A stretch of DNA of 64,000 bases from Alphaproteobacteria bacterium CG_4_9_14_3_um_filter_47_13. Lineage in GTDB: Bacteria; Pseudomonadota; Alphaproteobacteria; Micavibrionales; Micavibrionaceae. The notes below the pieces were generated by a model. It saw nothing but the letters and a program-made list of their open reading frames with translations. It did no database searches and had not been told where the DNA came from. Shown in pieces: positions 19,367 to 30,168 of this stretch (the stretch's first letter is position 1; every line of letters begins with the position of its first letter). Position numbers and translations under genes: made by a program. The stretch is taken from NCBI GenBank assembly GCA_002789675.1, contig PFTR01000108.1, positions 1 through 64,000 of the forward strand. Direction: 5' to 3'.

Positions 19367-20700
19367 TCAACGAGACAATCTATGCCCTTGCCAGCGGCGC
19401 CGGGAAAAGCGGGGTGGCCGTGATTCGCGTTTCTGGCGAAAAGTCACGTGAAACTGTAAAAAATATTTGTGATATCAATGAGATAGAGTCTAGAAAGATT
19501 TATTATCGTGCTTTGATCGATCCTGTTTCACGTGAAACAATTGATCGTGGTGTGGTGATTTTCTTTCAAAATCCGAAAAGCTTTACCGGCGAGGATATCG
19601 CCGAGTTTCATGTTCATGGCAGTCCTGCAATTATTCGCCAGATGCTGGCGGTTCTGGCGGCGCAATCCGGTTGCCGTCTGGCGCAGCCCGGTGAATTTAC
19701 CCGCCGTGCCTTTGAAAATGGCAAACTTGACCTGACGGAGGCCGAGGCCATTGCTGATTTGATTAATGCGGAAACAGTTCTGCAAAAATCACAGGCTTTG
19801 TCCCAGCTTGAGGGCCATCTTTCCAGAGTTTACGAAAATTGGGCGCAAACGCTGAAAAAAGCTCTTGCGCATCTGGAGGCTGATCTGGAATTTCCCGATG
19901 AAGATATGCCGGAGGGTGTGGCTCCTGCCCTTCTGGATACGCTTCAAACCCTTCAAATAGAGATTGCCGCGCATTTGAATGATAATAAGCGCGGGGAACG
20001 TCTGCGTGACGGTATCCGCATTGCTGTAATGGGGGCGCCAAACGCTGGAAAGTCTTCATTGGTGAATGCTCTGGCAAAGCGCGATATTGCGATTGTTTCC
20101 GAACAGGCCGGCACGACCCGCGATGTGATCGAAGTACATCTTGATCTTGGCGGATATCCCGTTATTCTGGCAGATACGGCGGGATTGCGCCCCGATCAGC
20201 TCTCGGGAACGGCGCAGGATGCGATCGAGAGCGAGGGCATCCGCAGGGCGCTGGAGCGTGCGCAGCAGGCGGATATCCGTCTTCTGCTTTTTGATGCGAC
20301 AGTGCTGCCACAGCAGGATTCCCATACAAAAGCCCTGATCAATGAAAATGCGTTGATTCTTTATAATAAAAAAGATGCCTTTCTGGGGGCGCCGCCGCCC
20401 GGAGCATTGATGATTTCGGCCAAATCCGGCGACGGCCTTGATGATTTTCTGGTGATGCTTATCGCGCATATTGAAAAACTGATGGGCAGGCGTGAAACGC
20501 CTTCCCTAACCCGCGCCCGCCATCGTGAAGCGCTTGTGGCCTGCCATGAAGCTCTGGGGCGCGCCCTGACCGCGCCTTTACCGGAACTTACCGCCGAAGA
20601 CACCCGCCTTGCCATCCGCGCCCTCGGTTCTATCACAGGCCATGTTGATGTCGAGGATCTCCTTGATGTCATTTTCCGTGATTTCTGTATCGGAAAATAA
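19363..20700 (+). CDS. mnmE: tRNA uridine-5-carboxymethylaminomethyl(34) synthesis GTPase MnmE
   Basis: ETIYALASGAGKSGVAVIRVSG, GAPNAGKSSLVNAL, DTAGLR, C-terminal FCIGK. Start taken as GTG 19363, not the track's upstream ATG. Confidence 0.96.
   Translation: MINETIYALASGAGKSGVAVIRVSGEKSRETVKNICDINEIESRKIYYRALIDPVSRETIDRGVVIFFQNPKSFTGEDIAEFHVHGSPAIIRQMLAVLAAQSGCRLAQPGEFTRRAFENGKLDLTEAEAIADLINAETVLQKSQALSQLEGHLSRVYENWAQTLKKALAHLEADLEFPDEDMPEGVAPALLDTLQTLQIEIAAHLNDNKRGERLRDGIRIAVMGAPNAGKSSLVNALAKRDIAIVSEQAGTTRDVIEVHLDLGGYPVILADTAGLRPDQLSGTAQDAIESEGIRRALERAQQADIRLLLFDATVLPQQDSHTKALINENALILYNKKDAFLGAPPPGALMISAKSGDGLDDFLVMLIAHIEKLMGRRETPSLTRARHREALVACHEALGRALTAPLPELTAEDTRLAIRALGSITGHVDVEDLLDVIFRDFCIGK
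19524..19539. promoter_or_regulatory. parS: parS site 1 (inside mnmE)
   Basis: TGTTTCACGTGAAACA exact 16-bp palindrome. Confidence 0.93.
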
Positions 20701-20755
20701 AGAAATTTTTCAATTTTCTGGCAATTTCACCTGAATTCAGGCTATATAATGCCCT

Positions 20756-22645
20756 ATGAATAATCACTTTGACATTATTGTTGTGGGCGGTGGTCATGCG
20801 GGATGCGAAGCAGCTGCAGCAGCGGCGCGGATGGGCGCAAAAACCGCGCTTTTGACGCACCGGCTGGATACAATTGGCGCGATGTCCTGCAATCCTGCGA
20901 TTGGCGGGCTGGGCAAAGGTCATCTGGTACGCGAGATTGACGCGCTGGACGGGGTAATGGGGCGTGTAATTGATCAGGCAGGGATTCAGTACCGGATGCT
21001 TAATGCCTCCAAAGGCCCCGCTGTGCGCGGTCCCCGGGCGCAGGCGGATCGTAAATTATACAAAAAAGCCATGCAGGATATTCTTTCCGCCTATCCCGAT
21101 TTGACTCTTGTCGAAGGTGGCGCGGATGATCTGGTTCTGGATCGGAATGGCGCGATTGCGGGGCTAAAAACGCTGGAGGGGAGCGAGTTCCGCTGCAAAG
21201 CCGTGGTCTTGACGACAGGAACATTTCTGCGCGGCCTCATTCATCGCGGCGAGGAGAAAATTCCGGCGGGTCGTGTCGGGGAGGCGCCGACAATTGGTCT
21301 TGCCAGGACACTGGAACGGCTCGGTTTTCCTCTTGGCAGGTTAAAAACCGGTACGCCGGCACGGCTTGATGGGCGAACCATTAATTGGGCTGTACTGGAA
21401 GAACAAAAGGGAGATGATCCGGCACTGCCTTTTTCCTTTATGAATACAAGGATTACTGTACCGCAAATTTCATGCCATATCACCTATACCACTGATATTA
21501 CTCATAAAATCATTGCCGATAATATCAATCGGGCGCCCATGTATTCGGGGCAGATTTCCGGTATCGGTCCCCGTTACTGCCCTTCAATCGAAGATAAGAT
21601 CATGCGGTTTCAGGATAAGGAGCGGCACCAGATTTTTCTGGAGCCGGAAGGGCTTGATGACCATACTGTTTATCCGAATGGAATTTCAACGTCACTGCCT
21701 GTCGATGTACAGGAAGCTTTTCTGAAAACGATTCCCGGTCTTGAAAATGCGGCTGTTCTGGAGTGGGGTTATGCGATTGAATATGATTATTGTGATCCGC
21801 GTGATCTGAAGCAAACGCTGGAATCCCGCCGTATTTCGGGACTTTATCTCGCCGGACAGATTAACGGCACGACAGGGTATGAGGAAGCCGCCGCGCAGGG
21901 GTTAATGGCGGGACTTAATGCCGCGATTCAGGCGGGCGGCGAAAATGTTTCACGTGAAACAATTCCCTTTGTACTGGATCGCGCTGAAGCCTATATCGGG
22001 GTTCTGATTGATGATCTGGTGACACGCGGTGCGCCGGAACCTTACCGGATGTTTACCAGCCGCGCCGAATATAGATTACGCCTCCGTGCCGATAATGCCG
22101 ACCAGCGTTTGACAGAAAAGGGGCTGGCGCTTGGCTGTATTTCTGCATCACGGCGCAAGGTTTGGAAAAAAAAATCAGCCGCGCTTGCCGCAATGCGTGA
22201 CCGTATCCGTACTCTGGAAGCAACGCCAAATGCTCTTGAAAATCAAGGGGTTCATATAAACAAGGATGGTATCCGCCGGAGCGCTTTTACCTTATTGGGG
22301 CATGCCGCTATAGACTGGGCAACGCTTTGCCGGATTTGGCCGGAACTGGAGGAATGTGATCCTGTCATCCGCGAGCAGATGGAGTGTGACGCGCTCTATG
22401 CCGGTTATATGGAGCGCCATGATGCTGATATTGCCGCCTTTCGCAAGGATGAGGGGCTGCTTCTTCCCGAGAATTTTGATTATAGCCGTGTCGGCAGTCT
22501 GTCTAATGAAATCCGGCAAAAGCTGGAGCGTGTCCGGCCTGCAACATTGGGTGCTGCAGGCCGGATCCCCGGTGTCACACCGGCGGCCATGGTGGCGCTT
22601 CTGCGTTTTGTGAAACGCGGGGATGAAAGAAAAAATGTTGCCTGA
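20756..22645 (+). CDS. mnmG: tRNA uridine-5-carboxymethylaminomethyl(34) synthesis enzyme MnmG
   Basis: [55 protein letters not shown]. Confidence 0.98.
   Translation: MNNHFDIIVVGGGHAGCEAAAAAARMGAKTALLTHRLDTIGAMSCNPAIGGLGKGHLVREIDALDGVMGRVIDQAGIQYRMLNASKGPAVRGPRAQADRKLYKKAMQDILSAYPDLTLVEGGADDLVLDRNGAIAGLKTLEGSEFRCKAVVLTTGTFLRGLIHRGEEKIPAGRVGEAPTIGLARTLERLGFPLGRLKTGTPARLDGRTINWAVLEEQKGDDPALPFSFMNTRITVPQISCHITYTTDITHKIIADNINRAPMYSGQISGIGPRYCPSIEDKIMRFQDKERHQIFLEPEGLDDHTVYPNGISTSLPVDVQEAFLKTIPGLENAAVLEWGYAIEYDYCDPRDLKQTLESRRISGLYLAGQINGTTGYEEAAAQGLMAGLNAAIQAGGENVSRETIPFVLDRAEAYIGVLIDDLVTRGAPEPYRMFTSRAEYRLRLRADNADQRLTEKGLALGCISASRRKVWKKKSAALAAMRDRIRTLEATPNALENQGVHINKDGIRRSAFTLLGHAAIDWATLCRIWPELEECDPVIREQMECDALYAGYMERHDADIAAFRKDEGLLLPENFDYSRVGSLSNEIRQKLERVRPATLGAAGRIPGVTPAAMVALLRFVKRGDERKNVA
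21946..21961. promoter_or_regulatory. parS: parS site 2 (inside mnmG)
   Basis: TGTTTCACGTGAAACA exact. Confidence 0.93.
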
Positions 22646-23228
22646 TTCTTTGGAGAAAGAAATACAGGAAAAACTGGATCTCTATGAGCAGCTTTTGCGC
22701 AAGTGGCAGAAATCCCTTAATCTGGTAAGTAATGCCAGTCTTGAGGATGCACGGGTGCGGCATTTCGAGGATTCCATGCAGCTTGCCGTTTTTATCCCGC
22801 AGCAATCTGTTTTGTTTGATATTGGCTCTGGCGCAGGGTTTCCAGGGCTTGTGCTGGCAATGATCCGGCCTGATCTGGCGGTGACCCTGATAGAATCTGA
22901 TACAAAGAAATGCACATTTTTATCCACTGTTTCACGTGAAACAGTGACTCCTGTAACAATAATAAATCAACGTCTTGAAAATGTTTCACGTGAAACAATC
23001 CCCGATATTATCACGGCAAGGGCGCTGGCCTCTCTGGATAAATTACTGGATTATTGCCTCCCCTGGGCGCAGGAAAATCCGGCTTTGACACTGCTTTTTC
23101 TCAAGGGGGAAAAGGCAGAGGAGGAAATAAAACTGGCAAAAATACGTTATGAATTCGATGTCCTGTGTTTTCCTGGTAAAACAGGAGACGGTGCTGTTGT
23201 CCAGATTAATAATTTGTCCGGAAAATAG
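22623..23228 (+). CDS. rsmG: 16S rRNA (guanine(527)-N(7))-methyltransferase RsmG
   Basis: [45 protein letters not shown]; follows mnmG. Confidence 0.95.
   Translation: MKEKMLPDSLEKEIQEKLDLYEQLLRKWQKSLNLVSNASLEDARVRHFEDSMQLAVFIPQQSVLFDIGSGAGFPGLVLAMIRPDLAVTLIESDTKKCTFLSTVSRETVTPVTIINQRLENVSRETIPDIITARALASLDKLLDYCLPWAQENPALTLLFLKGEKAEEEIKLAKIRYEFDVLCFPGKTGDGAVVQINNLSGK
22928..22943. promoter_or_regulatory. parS: parS site 3 (inside rsmG; within a 22-bp perfect palindrome 22925-22946)
   Basis: CACTGTTTCACGTGAAACAGTG. Confidence 0.94.
22982..22997. promoter_or_regulatory. parS: parS site 4 (inside rsmG)
   Basis: TGTTTCACGTGAAACA exact. Confidence 0.93.
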
Positions 23229-23343
23229 GTTTTATACGGTCTTTTAAAGAGTTGTGGCTATTTTATAGTTTCTGTTGATTTTCTCCTGATAAGCCGCCAT
23301 GATGGAAACGTCCCGGACACTTTAAAATATAGAGTATAATCTC

Positions 23344-24213
23344 ATGACTTATGATGTTCCACCTCATCCTCTTTCCTCCAGAAATGATAGAAAATCGGCT
23401 TCTGCGCTCCCGATCTCCCGTATTCCGCGTATTTTTGCGGTTGCAAATCAGAAAGGCGGTGTTGGCAAGACAACAACATCCATTAATCTGGCCACAGCCA
23501 TGAGTGCTGTGGGAAAAAGAGTTCTTCTGGTCGATCTTGATCCGCAGGGAAATGCCTCGACGGGATTGGGGGTGAAGCGCGCTGATCTTCGTAAAAGTAT
23601 GTATGATGTCCTGTTCGGTGAAGCGCATGTTCAGGATGTGATCCAGCAGACAAAGGTTCCCGGTCTTTCTGTCGCGCCCTCATCGGTGCATTTGTCCGGC
23701 GCGGAAATCGAGTTGGTGACGGCAGAGCGCCGCGAGCATCGTTTGCGCGAAGCGCTGCGTGTGTCGCTTCCTTATGATTATATTATCATGGATTGCCCGC
23801 CTTCACTGAATTTATTGACTTTAAACGCGCTGGTGACAGCAGATTCTGTTGTGGTGCCGTTGCAGTGCGAGTTTTACGCGCTGGAGGGGTTGAGTCATCT
23901 TGTGAAAACGATTGAGCGCGTCAAAAAACATTATAATCCGGTTCTGGGGATTCATGGTGTTGTTTTGACGATGTATGATAAGCGTAATAATCTGTCCGGT
24001 ATGGTCGCCAGCGATGTGCGCAGCCATTTCGGGGACAAGGTTTATAAAACCGTTATTCCGCGTAATGTTCGTGTTTCTGAAGCGCCGTCCTACGGGCTTC
24101 CGGCGATTGTTTATGATATGGCGTGCCCTGGCGCGCAGGCTTATATCCATTTGGCAGGAGAGATTTTAAAGCGCGAGCGCAGTTTGATGCAAGCCATTGA
24201 TAGGGCTGCATAA
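23344..24213 (+). CDS. parA: chromosome partitioning ATPase ParA/Soj
   Basis: FAVANQKGGVGKTTTSINLATA deviant Walker A; DLDPQGNASTGLG. Confidence 0.97.
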   Translation: MTYDVPPHPLSSRNDRKSASALPISRIPRIFAVANQKGGVGKTTTSINLATAMSAVGKRVLLVDLDPQGNASTGLGVKRADLRKSMYDVLFGEAHVQDVIQQTKVPGLSVAPSSVHLSGAEIELVTAERREHRLREALRVSLPYDYIIMDCPPSLNLLTLNALVTADSVVVPLQCEFYALEGLSHLVKTIERVKKHYNPVLGIHGVVLTMYDKRNNLSGMVASDVRSHFGDKVYKTVIPRNVRVSEAPSYGLPAIVYDMACPGAQAYIHLAGEILKRERSLMQAIDRAA

Positions 24214-24238
24214 AATTAACATGAGAGAAGGCTTTTCC

Positions 24239-25171
24239 ATGAATGAACGAGATGAAAACGATGTTCCTGATCCCAAAAAACGCGGTCTCGGGCGGGGGCT
24301 GAATGCTTTATTCGGGGATGAGGAGGAAGATCTTCCCTCGTCACCTTCCGGAGAAAGCCCGTCTCTTGCGGGAACAAGGCAAATGATGGTCGGCGTTGAC
24401 CAGCTCGAGGCCGGCTCTTATCAGCCGCGCCGGACATTTACCAAAGAAAGCCTTTCCGAACTTTCCGAATCCATTACTATTTTCGGGGTGTTGCAGCCTT
24501 TGATCGTGCGCAAAAAGTCGGGCTTTGACGGGATGTACGAAATTATCGCGGGGGAGCGCCGCTGGCGTGCCGCGCAGCAGGCACAAATCCATGAAGTACC
24601 TGTTATTGTTAAAAAACTTTCGGATCAGCAGGCGCTCGAGATTGCCCTGATTGAAAATCTACAGCGCGAGGATCTTAATCCGGTGGAGGAAGCCCAGGGG
24701 TATCGCCGTTTGATGGAAGAATTCGGTCATACGCAAGAAAAGGCGGCCAAGGTTCTTGGTAAAAGCCGTAGCCATGTCGCCAATACACTTCGTTTGCTGA
24801 ATCTGCCGCGCCGCGTATTGGATATGATTACGGACGGGACTCTGAGTGCCGGACATGCCCGGACGCTGATTACGGCCAAAAATCCTGAAGAGCTTGCCGA
24901 TATGATTGCGAATCAGGGGCTTAGTGTCCGTGATGCTGAAAAATTAACAGCAGAAAAAAGCGGACGGACTGCCACGAAAGCAAAGGCTAGGCCGGAAAAA
25001 GATGTGAATACGATCGCACTGGAGGAAGAGCTTGCGAATAGTCTTGGTATGAAGGTTCTTATTGATATGCATAAGGATGGTCAGGGGGGGCGGAGCGGCT
25101 CTTTAAAAGTAAGTTTCAAGACTCTGGATGATCTGGACGATCTTTTGCGACGATTGTCACATCGCGGGTAG
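24239..25171 (+). CDS. parB: chromosome partitioning protein ParB/Spo0J
   Basis: KKRGLGRGLNALFGDEEE, YEIIAGERRWRAAQQA, IALIENLQREDLNPVEEA. Confidence 0.97.
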   Translation: MNERDENDVPDPKKRGLGRGLNALFGDEEEDLPSSPSGESPSLAGTRQMMVGVDQLEAGSYQPRRTFTKESLSELSESITIFGVLQPLIVRKKSGFDGMYEIIAGERRWRAAQQAQIHEVPVIVKKLSDQQALEIALIENLQREDLNPVEEAQGYRRLMEEFGHTQEKAAKVLGKSRSHVANTLRLLNLPRRVLDMITDGTLSAGHARTLITAKNPEELADMIANQGLSVRDAEKLTAEKSGRTATKAKARPEKDVNTIALEEELANSLGMKVLIDMHKDGQGGRSGSLKVSFKTLDDLDDLLRRLSHRG

Positions 25172-25279
25172 AGCGGATAGGTATTGTCAGGCAATTGACG
25201 GCGTACCCTAAAATAAGTAGGTTTTTAACAGACGTAATTTTTTGAAATGAATTCTATCTAAAACAAGGGAGATGATATT

Positions 25280-27238
25280 ATGAGTCAAGCGGCTGAAAAA
25301 CTGGATGTACCCATGGAAATTTTTGAACCTTCCGCCGATATTGCTAAAAATGCGCATGTCAATGCGGCGCAATATGAGACGCTTTATAGGCGCTCGGTCT
25401 CTGATCCTGAAGGATTCTGGGGAGAAATGGCCAAACGGCTTGACTGGTTTAAAACACCAACCATTATCAAGAATACAAATTTTAAAGCCGATGAACTATC
25501 CATCAAATGGTATGAGGACGGCGTTTTAAACGCGGCCTATAACTGTATTGACCGCCATTTACCGTCACGTGCCAACCAGACGGCGATTATCTGGGAGGGT
25601 GATGATCCTTCTATTGATAAAAAAATTACCTATAGCGAGCTTAAAGATGAAGTCAGCCGCCTTGCCAATGCCCTGAAGGCGCGTGGCGTTAAAAAAGGGG
25701 ATCGTGTAACAATTTATATGCCGATGGTTCCCGAGGCCGCTTTTGCAATGCTGGCCTGCGCCCGTATTGGTGCTGTGCATTCTGTTGTTTTTGGTGGTTT
25801 TTCTCCGGAATCTCTAAAAGGGCGCATTCAGGATTGTGAATCCGAGGTTATTATTACAGCCGATGAAGGTGTTCGTGGTGGTAAAATGATACCCCTTAAG
25901 CGTAATGTGGATGAGGCTCTGAAATCCTGTCCTGATGTTAAAACTGTTCTGGTGCTGGAACATACGGGCGGCTCTATAAATTGGGATGAATCACGGGATG
26001 TCTGGTGGCATGAGCTGGTGGACGAGCAGAGTAGCGAATGTCCCTGCGCGGAAATGAATGCGGAAGACCCGCTGTTTATTCTTTATACGTCAGGTTCCAC
26101 CGGAAAGCCGAAAGGGGTTCTCCATACAACAGGCGGTTATCTGGTTTATACGGCGATGACCCATGAACTGGTTTTTGATTATAAAGACGGAGAAATTTAC
26201 TGGTGTACGGCGGATGTGGGCTGGGTGACGGGGCATTCTTATATTCTTTATGGCCCGCTTGCCAATGGCGCAACAACACTGATGTTTGAAGGTGTTCCGA
26301 ATTATCCGGATTATTCGCGCTTCTGGCAGGTTGTAGATAAGCATAAGGTCAATATTTTCTATACCGCACCGACAGCTATCCGGGCCTTGTTGCAGCAGGG
26401 AAACGACCCTGTTCTTGCGACGGATCGCCGTTCTCTGAGAGTTCTCGGGAGTGTTGGCGAACCGATTAATCACGAGGCATGGCTGTGGTATCAGAAAGTT
26501 GTGGGGCAGGAGCGCTGCCCTGTTGTGGATACATGGTGGCAGACAGAAACGGGCGGAATTCTGATTTCTCCACTTCCCGGGGCGACGGCGACAAAGCCCG
26601 GGAGCGCGACAAAACCGTTTTTCGGGGTTCAGCCTGCGATTGTCGATACTGACGGGAAAGTTCTGGAAGGCGCTTGTGAGGGGGCGCTTGTGCTGCTTGA
26701 TAGCTGGCCGGGGCAGATGCGCACGGTTTACAGGGATCACAACCGTTTTGCCATGACCTATTTTACCCATTTTCCGGGAATGTATTTTACAGGAGATGGC
26801 TGCCGCCGTGATAAGGATGGCTATTACTGGATTACCGGACGGATTGATGATGTGATTAATGTGTCCGGTCATCGTCTGGGAACGGCGGAGATTGAAAGCG
26901 CGATTAATGAGCATGCGCTTGTGGCCGAGAGTGCTGTTGTCGGATTTCCTCATGATATTAAGGGACAGGGTATTTATGCTTATGTCATTCTCAATCATGG
27001 CGTACAGGCGGACGAAACGCTTCGCAAGGAGATTGTTGCGACAGTGCGCCGGATTATTGGCCCGATTGCAACGCCGGATTCGATCCAGTTTACCGCCGGA
27101 TTGCCAAAAACACGTTCCGGAAAAATCATGCGCCGGATTCTGCGAAAAATTGCCGCGCATGAGGAGAGTACGATTGGTGATACGTCAACACTTGCCGAAC
27201 CTTCGATTGTCGAGAGCCTGATAAAAAACAGGGTTTAA
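25280..27238 (+). CDS. acs: acetyl-CoA synthetase
   Basis: [54 protein letters not shown]. Confidence 0.97.
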   Translation: MSQAAEKLDVPMEIFEPSADIAKNAHVNAAQYETLYRRSVSDPEGFWGEMAKRLDWFKTPTIIKNTNFKADELSIKWYEDGVLNAAYNCIDRHLPSRANQTAIIWEGDDPSIDKKITYSELKDEVSRLANALKARGVKKGDRVTIYMPMVPEAAFAMLACARIGAVHSVVFGGFSPESLKGRIQDCESEVIITADEGVRGGKMIPLKRNVDEALKSCPDVKTVLVLEHTGGSINWDESRDVWWHELVDEQSSECPCAEMNAEDPLFILYTSGSTGKPKGVLHTTGGYLVYTAMTHELVFDYKDGEIYWCTADVGWVTGHSYILYGPLANGATTLMFEGVPNYPDYSRFWQVVDKHKVNIFYTAPTAIRALLQQGNDPVLATDRRSLRVLGSVGEPINHEAWLWYQKVVGQERCPVVDTWWQTETGGILISPLPGATATKPGSATKPFFGVQPAIVDTDGKVLEGACEGALVLLDSWPGQMRTVYRDHNRFAMTYFTHFPGMYFTGDGCRRDKDGYYWITGRIDDVINVSGHRLGTAEIESAINEHALVAESAVVGFPHDIKGQGIYAYVILNHGVQADETLRKEIVATVRRIIGPIATPDSIQFTAGLPKTRSGKIMRRILRKIAAHEESTIGDTSTLAEPSIVESLIKNRV

Positions 27239-27295
27239 GCTGCTTACGGTTATAAAGTCTGGACTTGCCCGGGTTCATAGGCCATTCTGGCTTTT

Positions 27296-30145
27296 ATGGA
27301 ACGATTGGCAGTACAGATGAACGAATCAGATCACAACGCTCAGGAGAGCGGAAATGACGAGCTTTATCTCGTCGATGGCTCCGGCTTTATCTTTCGGGCT
27401 TATTACGCAATGGCGTATAATCGCAGTGGCCCTGCGATGACCAATCCCAAAGGCGAGCCGGTAAGCGCTGTGTTCGTGTTTGTCAATATGCTGCTAAAAT
27501 TGCTTAATGACTATCACGCGCCTTATATGGCGGTGATTTTTGATGCGGCGCGGGTCAATTTCCGGAATGATATTTATCCTGCCTATAAAGCCAACCGCGA
27601 CGAGACACCGGAAGATCTGATCCCGCAATTTCCTTTAGTACACGCTGCAACGGCGGCTTTTGATATCCCCGCTATCCAGCTCGAGGGCTTTGAGGCCGAT
27701 GATCTGATTGCGGCCTATACCAGGCTTGCCAGAGCGCAGGGCAAAAAAGTGGTGATTGTGTCTTCTGACAAGGATCTGATGCAGCTTGTTGATGAAGATG
27801 TCCGGATGCTGGATCCGATGAAGGGGCACTTTATCGGGGTTGCCGAGGTCATGGAAAAATTTGGCGTGATGCCGGACAGGGTTGTTGATGTGCAGGCGCT
27901 GGCCGGTGATGCAACCGATAATGTTCCTGGCGTGCCGGGTATTGGTATAAAAACGGCAGCGCAGCTTATCAATGAATATGGCAGCCTTGAAGCGTTGCTG
28001 GCGCGTGCCCACGAGATTAAACAACCCAAAAGACGGGCGGCTCTGGTTGACAATGCGGAGCTGGCGCGTATTTCTAAAAGGCTTGTTCGCCTTGACGAGA
28101 ATGCGCCTGTACCTGTGGCACTGGAGGATCTGAAAACCCATGATCCTGAAAGACCCGCCTTAAGGATGTTTTTGCAGGAGCAGGGATTTAAATCCATTTT
28201 GACGCGGTTGGGGATGGGGGGCGCTGTGGCTTCTTCTGTTTTAACGACCGGGGAGAAAGAAGGTGAAGCCAAAGGATCTGAAGAAGCCCGGGAACCTGAT
28301 TTCCCTCCCGCATCAATGAATCGATATATCCTGATTAATAGAATTGATATTCTCAAGCAATGGATAGACAGGGCTTATGAAACAGGTTTTCTGGCGATTG
28401 ATACCGAGACAACCGGTTTGACACCTGCCAAAGCCACGCTTGTCGGGATTTGCCTGAGTGCTGAAATTGGCGAAGGCGCTTATATTCCGCTCGGTCATAA
28501 GGAGAAAATTGATCTGCTGGGCGGTGATGCGGGTGATCTGGAACAATTACCGCTGGACGAGGTTCTTGCGCTTTTAAAACCTGTGCTGGAAGATGACAGC
28601 GTTCTGAAAATCGGGCACAACATGAAATATGACTGGCAGATGCTGGCAAAACACGGCATTCACATGCATCCCTGTGACGATACGATGCTGTTGTCTTATG
28701 TGCTGGATGGTACTGAACACGGTCATGGGATGGACGCCCTGTCAGAGCTGTTCTGTGGCCATACACCGATCAAATATGAAGATGTGGCCGGAAAAGGCAA
28801 GAATGCCGTTACTTTTGACTATGTGCCGCTGGAAAAGGCGCTGGACTATGCTGCCGAGGATGCGGAAATTACGCTGCGGCTGCATAAAATTCTGAAATCC
28901 CGATTGGCGCAGGAAAAGATGACCGCTGTTTACGAGGATATCGAGCGTCCCCTGATTCCGGTGATCGCCGAAATGGAGCTGGCGGGAATCAGGGTGGATG
29001 CTGCATTTTTGAAAAATATGAGCAGCGAGTTCGGAAAAAAGCTGGCGTTGCTTGAAGAGGAGATTCACAAGCTGGCCGGACATAAGTTTAATGTGGCGTC
29101 CCCAAAACAGATGGGAGAGGTTCTGTTCGGAGAGCTGGGCATTGATGGTGGCAAAAAAACCAAAACGGGGGATTGGTCAACGGCTGTGGATGTGCTGGAA
29201 AAACTTTCAGCACAAGGTCATGAAATTGTTGATAAAATTCTGGAGTGGCGGCAGCTCTCAAAGCTTAAATCAACCTATACCGATGCGCTTCCCGAGCAGA
29301 TCAATCCGGCAACAGGGCGGATTCATACAAGCTATCATATGACAGGAACCTCCACCGGGCGGCTGGCTTCCTCCGATCCAAATTTGCAGAATATTCCGAT
29401 CCGCTCCGAAGAAGGCCGGAAAATCAGGGAGGCTTTTATTGCCGAAGAAGGGCATGTTTTGCTTTCGGTTGATTATTCGCAGGTTGAACTGCGTCTGGTG
29501 GCAGAGCTTGCCGGTGTGAAAGCACTCCAGAAGGCATTTCGCGAGGGTGTGGATATTCATGCGCTGACAGCCGCGCAGGTCTTCGGAGTGCCGCTTGACG
29601 CGGTAACACCGGAATTGCGGCGTCAGGCCAAAGCGGTTAATTTCGGGATTATTTACGGTATTTCCGGCTGGGGGCTGGCCAAACAGCTTGGCTGTAGTCC
29701 GGGAGAGGCCAGCGAGTTTATCCGCCGTTATCTGGCAAAATTCAGTGAAATTCAGGCTTATATGGAAGCCAGAAAGGAAGAGGCGCGGCAATATGGTTTT
29801 GTCCGGACGCTTTATGGCCGCAAATGTACGATTCCCAATATTCAGAACAAAATGCCCCATATCCGGAACGGGGCAGAGCGGCAGGCCATTAATGCGCCTT
29901 TGCAGGGAACCGCTGCGGATATTCTCAAACGTGCCATGGCACGGATGCCAGGGGCTTTGAAGGAAGCGGGCCTGAGCGCCAGAATGCTCTTGCAGGTGCA
30001 TGACGAGCTGATTTTTGAAGTGCCGGAACATGAACTTGAAAAAACATCTGCCCTTGTCCGTGCGGTCATGGAGACTGTAGCGGCTTTGGAGGTGCCTTTA
30101 ATCGCAGAAGCCGGATCCGGCAAAAACTGGGCGCAGGCGCATTAG
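27296..30145 (+). CDS. polA: DNA polymerase I
   Basis: 5'-3' exonuclease domain, 3'-5' exonuclease DTETTGL, polymerase motifs DYSQVELRLVAELAG, RRQAKAVNFGIIYG, LLQVHDELIFEVP. Confidence 0.97.
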   Translation: MERLAVQMNESDHNAQESGNDELYLVDGSGFIFRAYYAMAYNRSGPAMTNPKGEPVSAVFVFVNMLLKLLNDYHAPYMAVIFDAARVNFRNDIYPAYKANRDETPEDLIPQFPLVHAATAAFDIPAIQLEGFEADDLIAAYTRLARAQGKKVVIVSSDKDLMQLVDEDVRMLDPMKGHFIGVAEVMEKFGVMPDRVVDVQALAGDATDNVPGVPGIGIKTAAQLINEYGSLEALLARAHEIKQPKRRAALVDNAELARISKRLVRLDENAPVPVALEDLKTHDPERPALRMFLQEQGFKSILTRLGMGGAVASSVLTTGEKEGEAKGSEEAREPDFPPASMNRYILINRIDILKQWIDRAYETGFLAIDTETTGLTPAKATLVGICLSAEIGEGAYIPLGHKEKIDLLGGDAGDLEQLPLDEVLALLKPVLEDDSVLKIGHNMKYDWQMLAKHGIHMHPCDDTMLLSYVLDGTEHGHGMDALSELFCGHTPIKYEDVAGKGKNAVTFDYVPLEKALDYAAEDAEITLRLHKILKSRLAQEKMTAVYEDIERPLIPVIAEMELAGIRVDAAFLKNMSSEFGKKLALLEEEIHKLAGHKFNVASPKQMGEVLFGELGIDGGKKTKTGDWSTAVDVLEKLSAQGHEIVDKILEWRQLSKLKSTYTDALPEQINPATGRIHTSYHMTGTSTGRLASSDPNLQNIPIRSEEGRKIREAFIAEEGHVLLSVDYSQVELRLVAELAGVKALQKAFREGVDIHALTAAQVFGVPLDAVTPELRRQAKAVNFGIIYGISGWGLAKQLGCSPGEASEFIRRYLAKFSEIQAYMEARKEEARQYGFVRTLYGRKCTIPNIQNKMPHIRNGAERQAINAPLQGTAADILKRAMARMPGALKEAGLSARMLLQVHDELIFEVPEHELEKTSALVRAVMETVAALEVPLIAEAGSGKNWAQAH

Positions 30146-30168
30146 AGATTTTTATTGAATCTGCCTCT

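Noticed and set aside
26090-27160. 356-aa ORF antisense to acs
   Set aside because: Fully overlaps strongly supported acs; composition is that of a complementary-strand translation and no family is recognisable.
29270-30031. 253-aa ORF antisense to polA
   Set aside because: Shadow ORF of the conserved polymerase domain.
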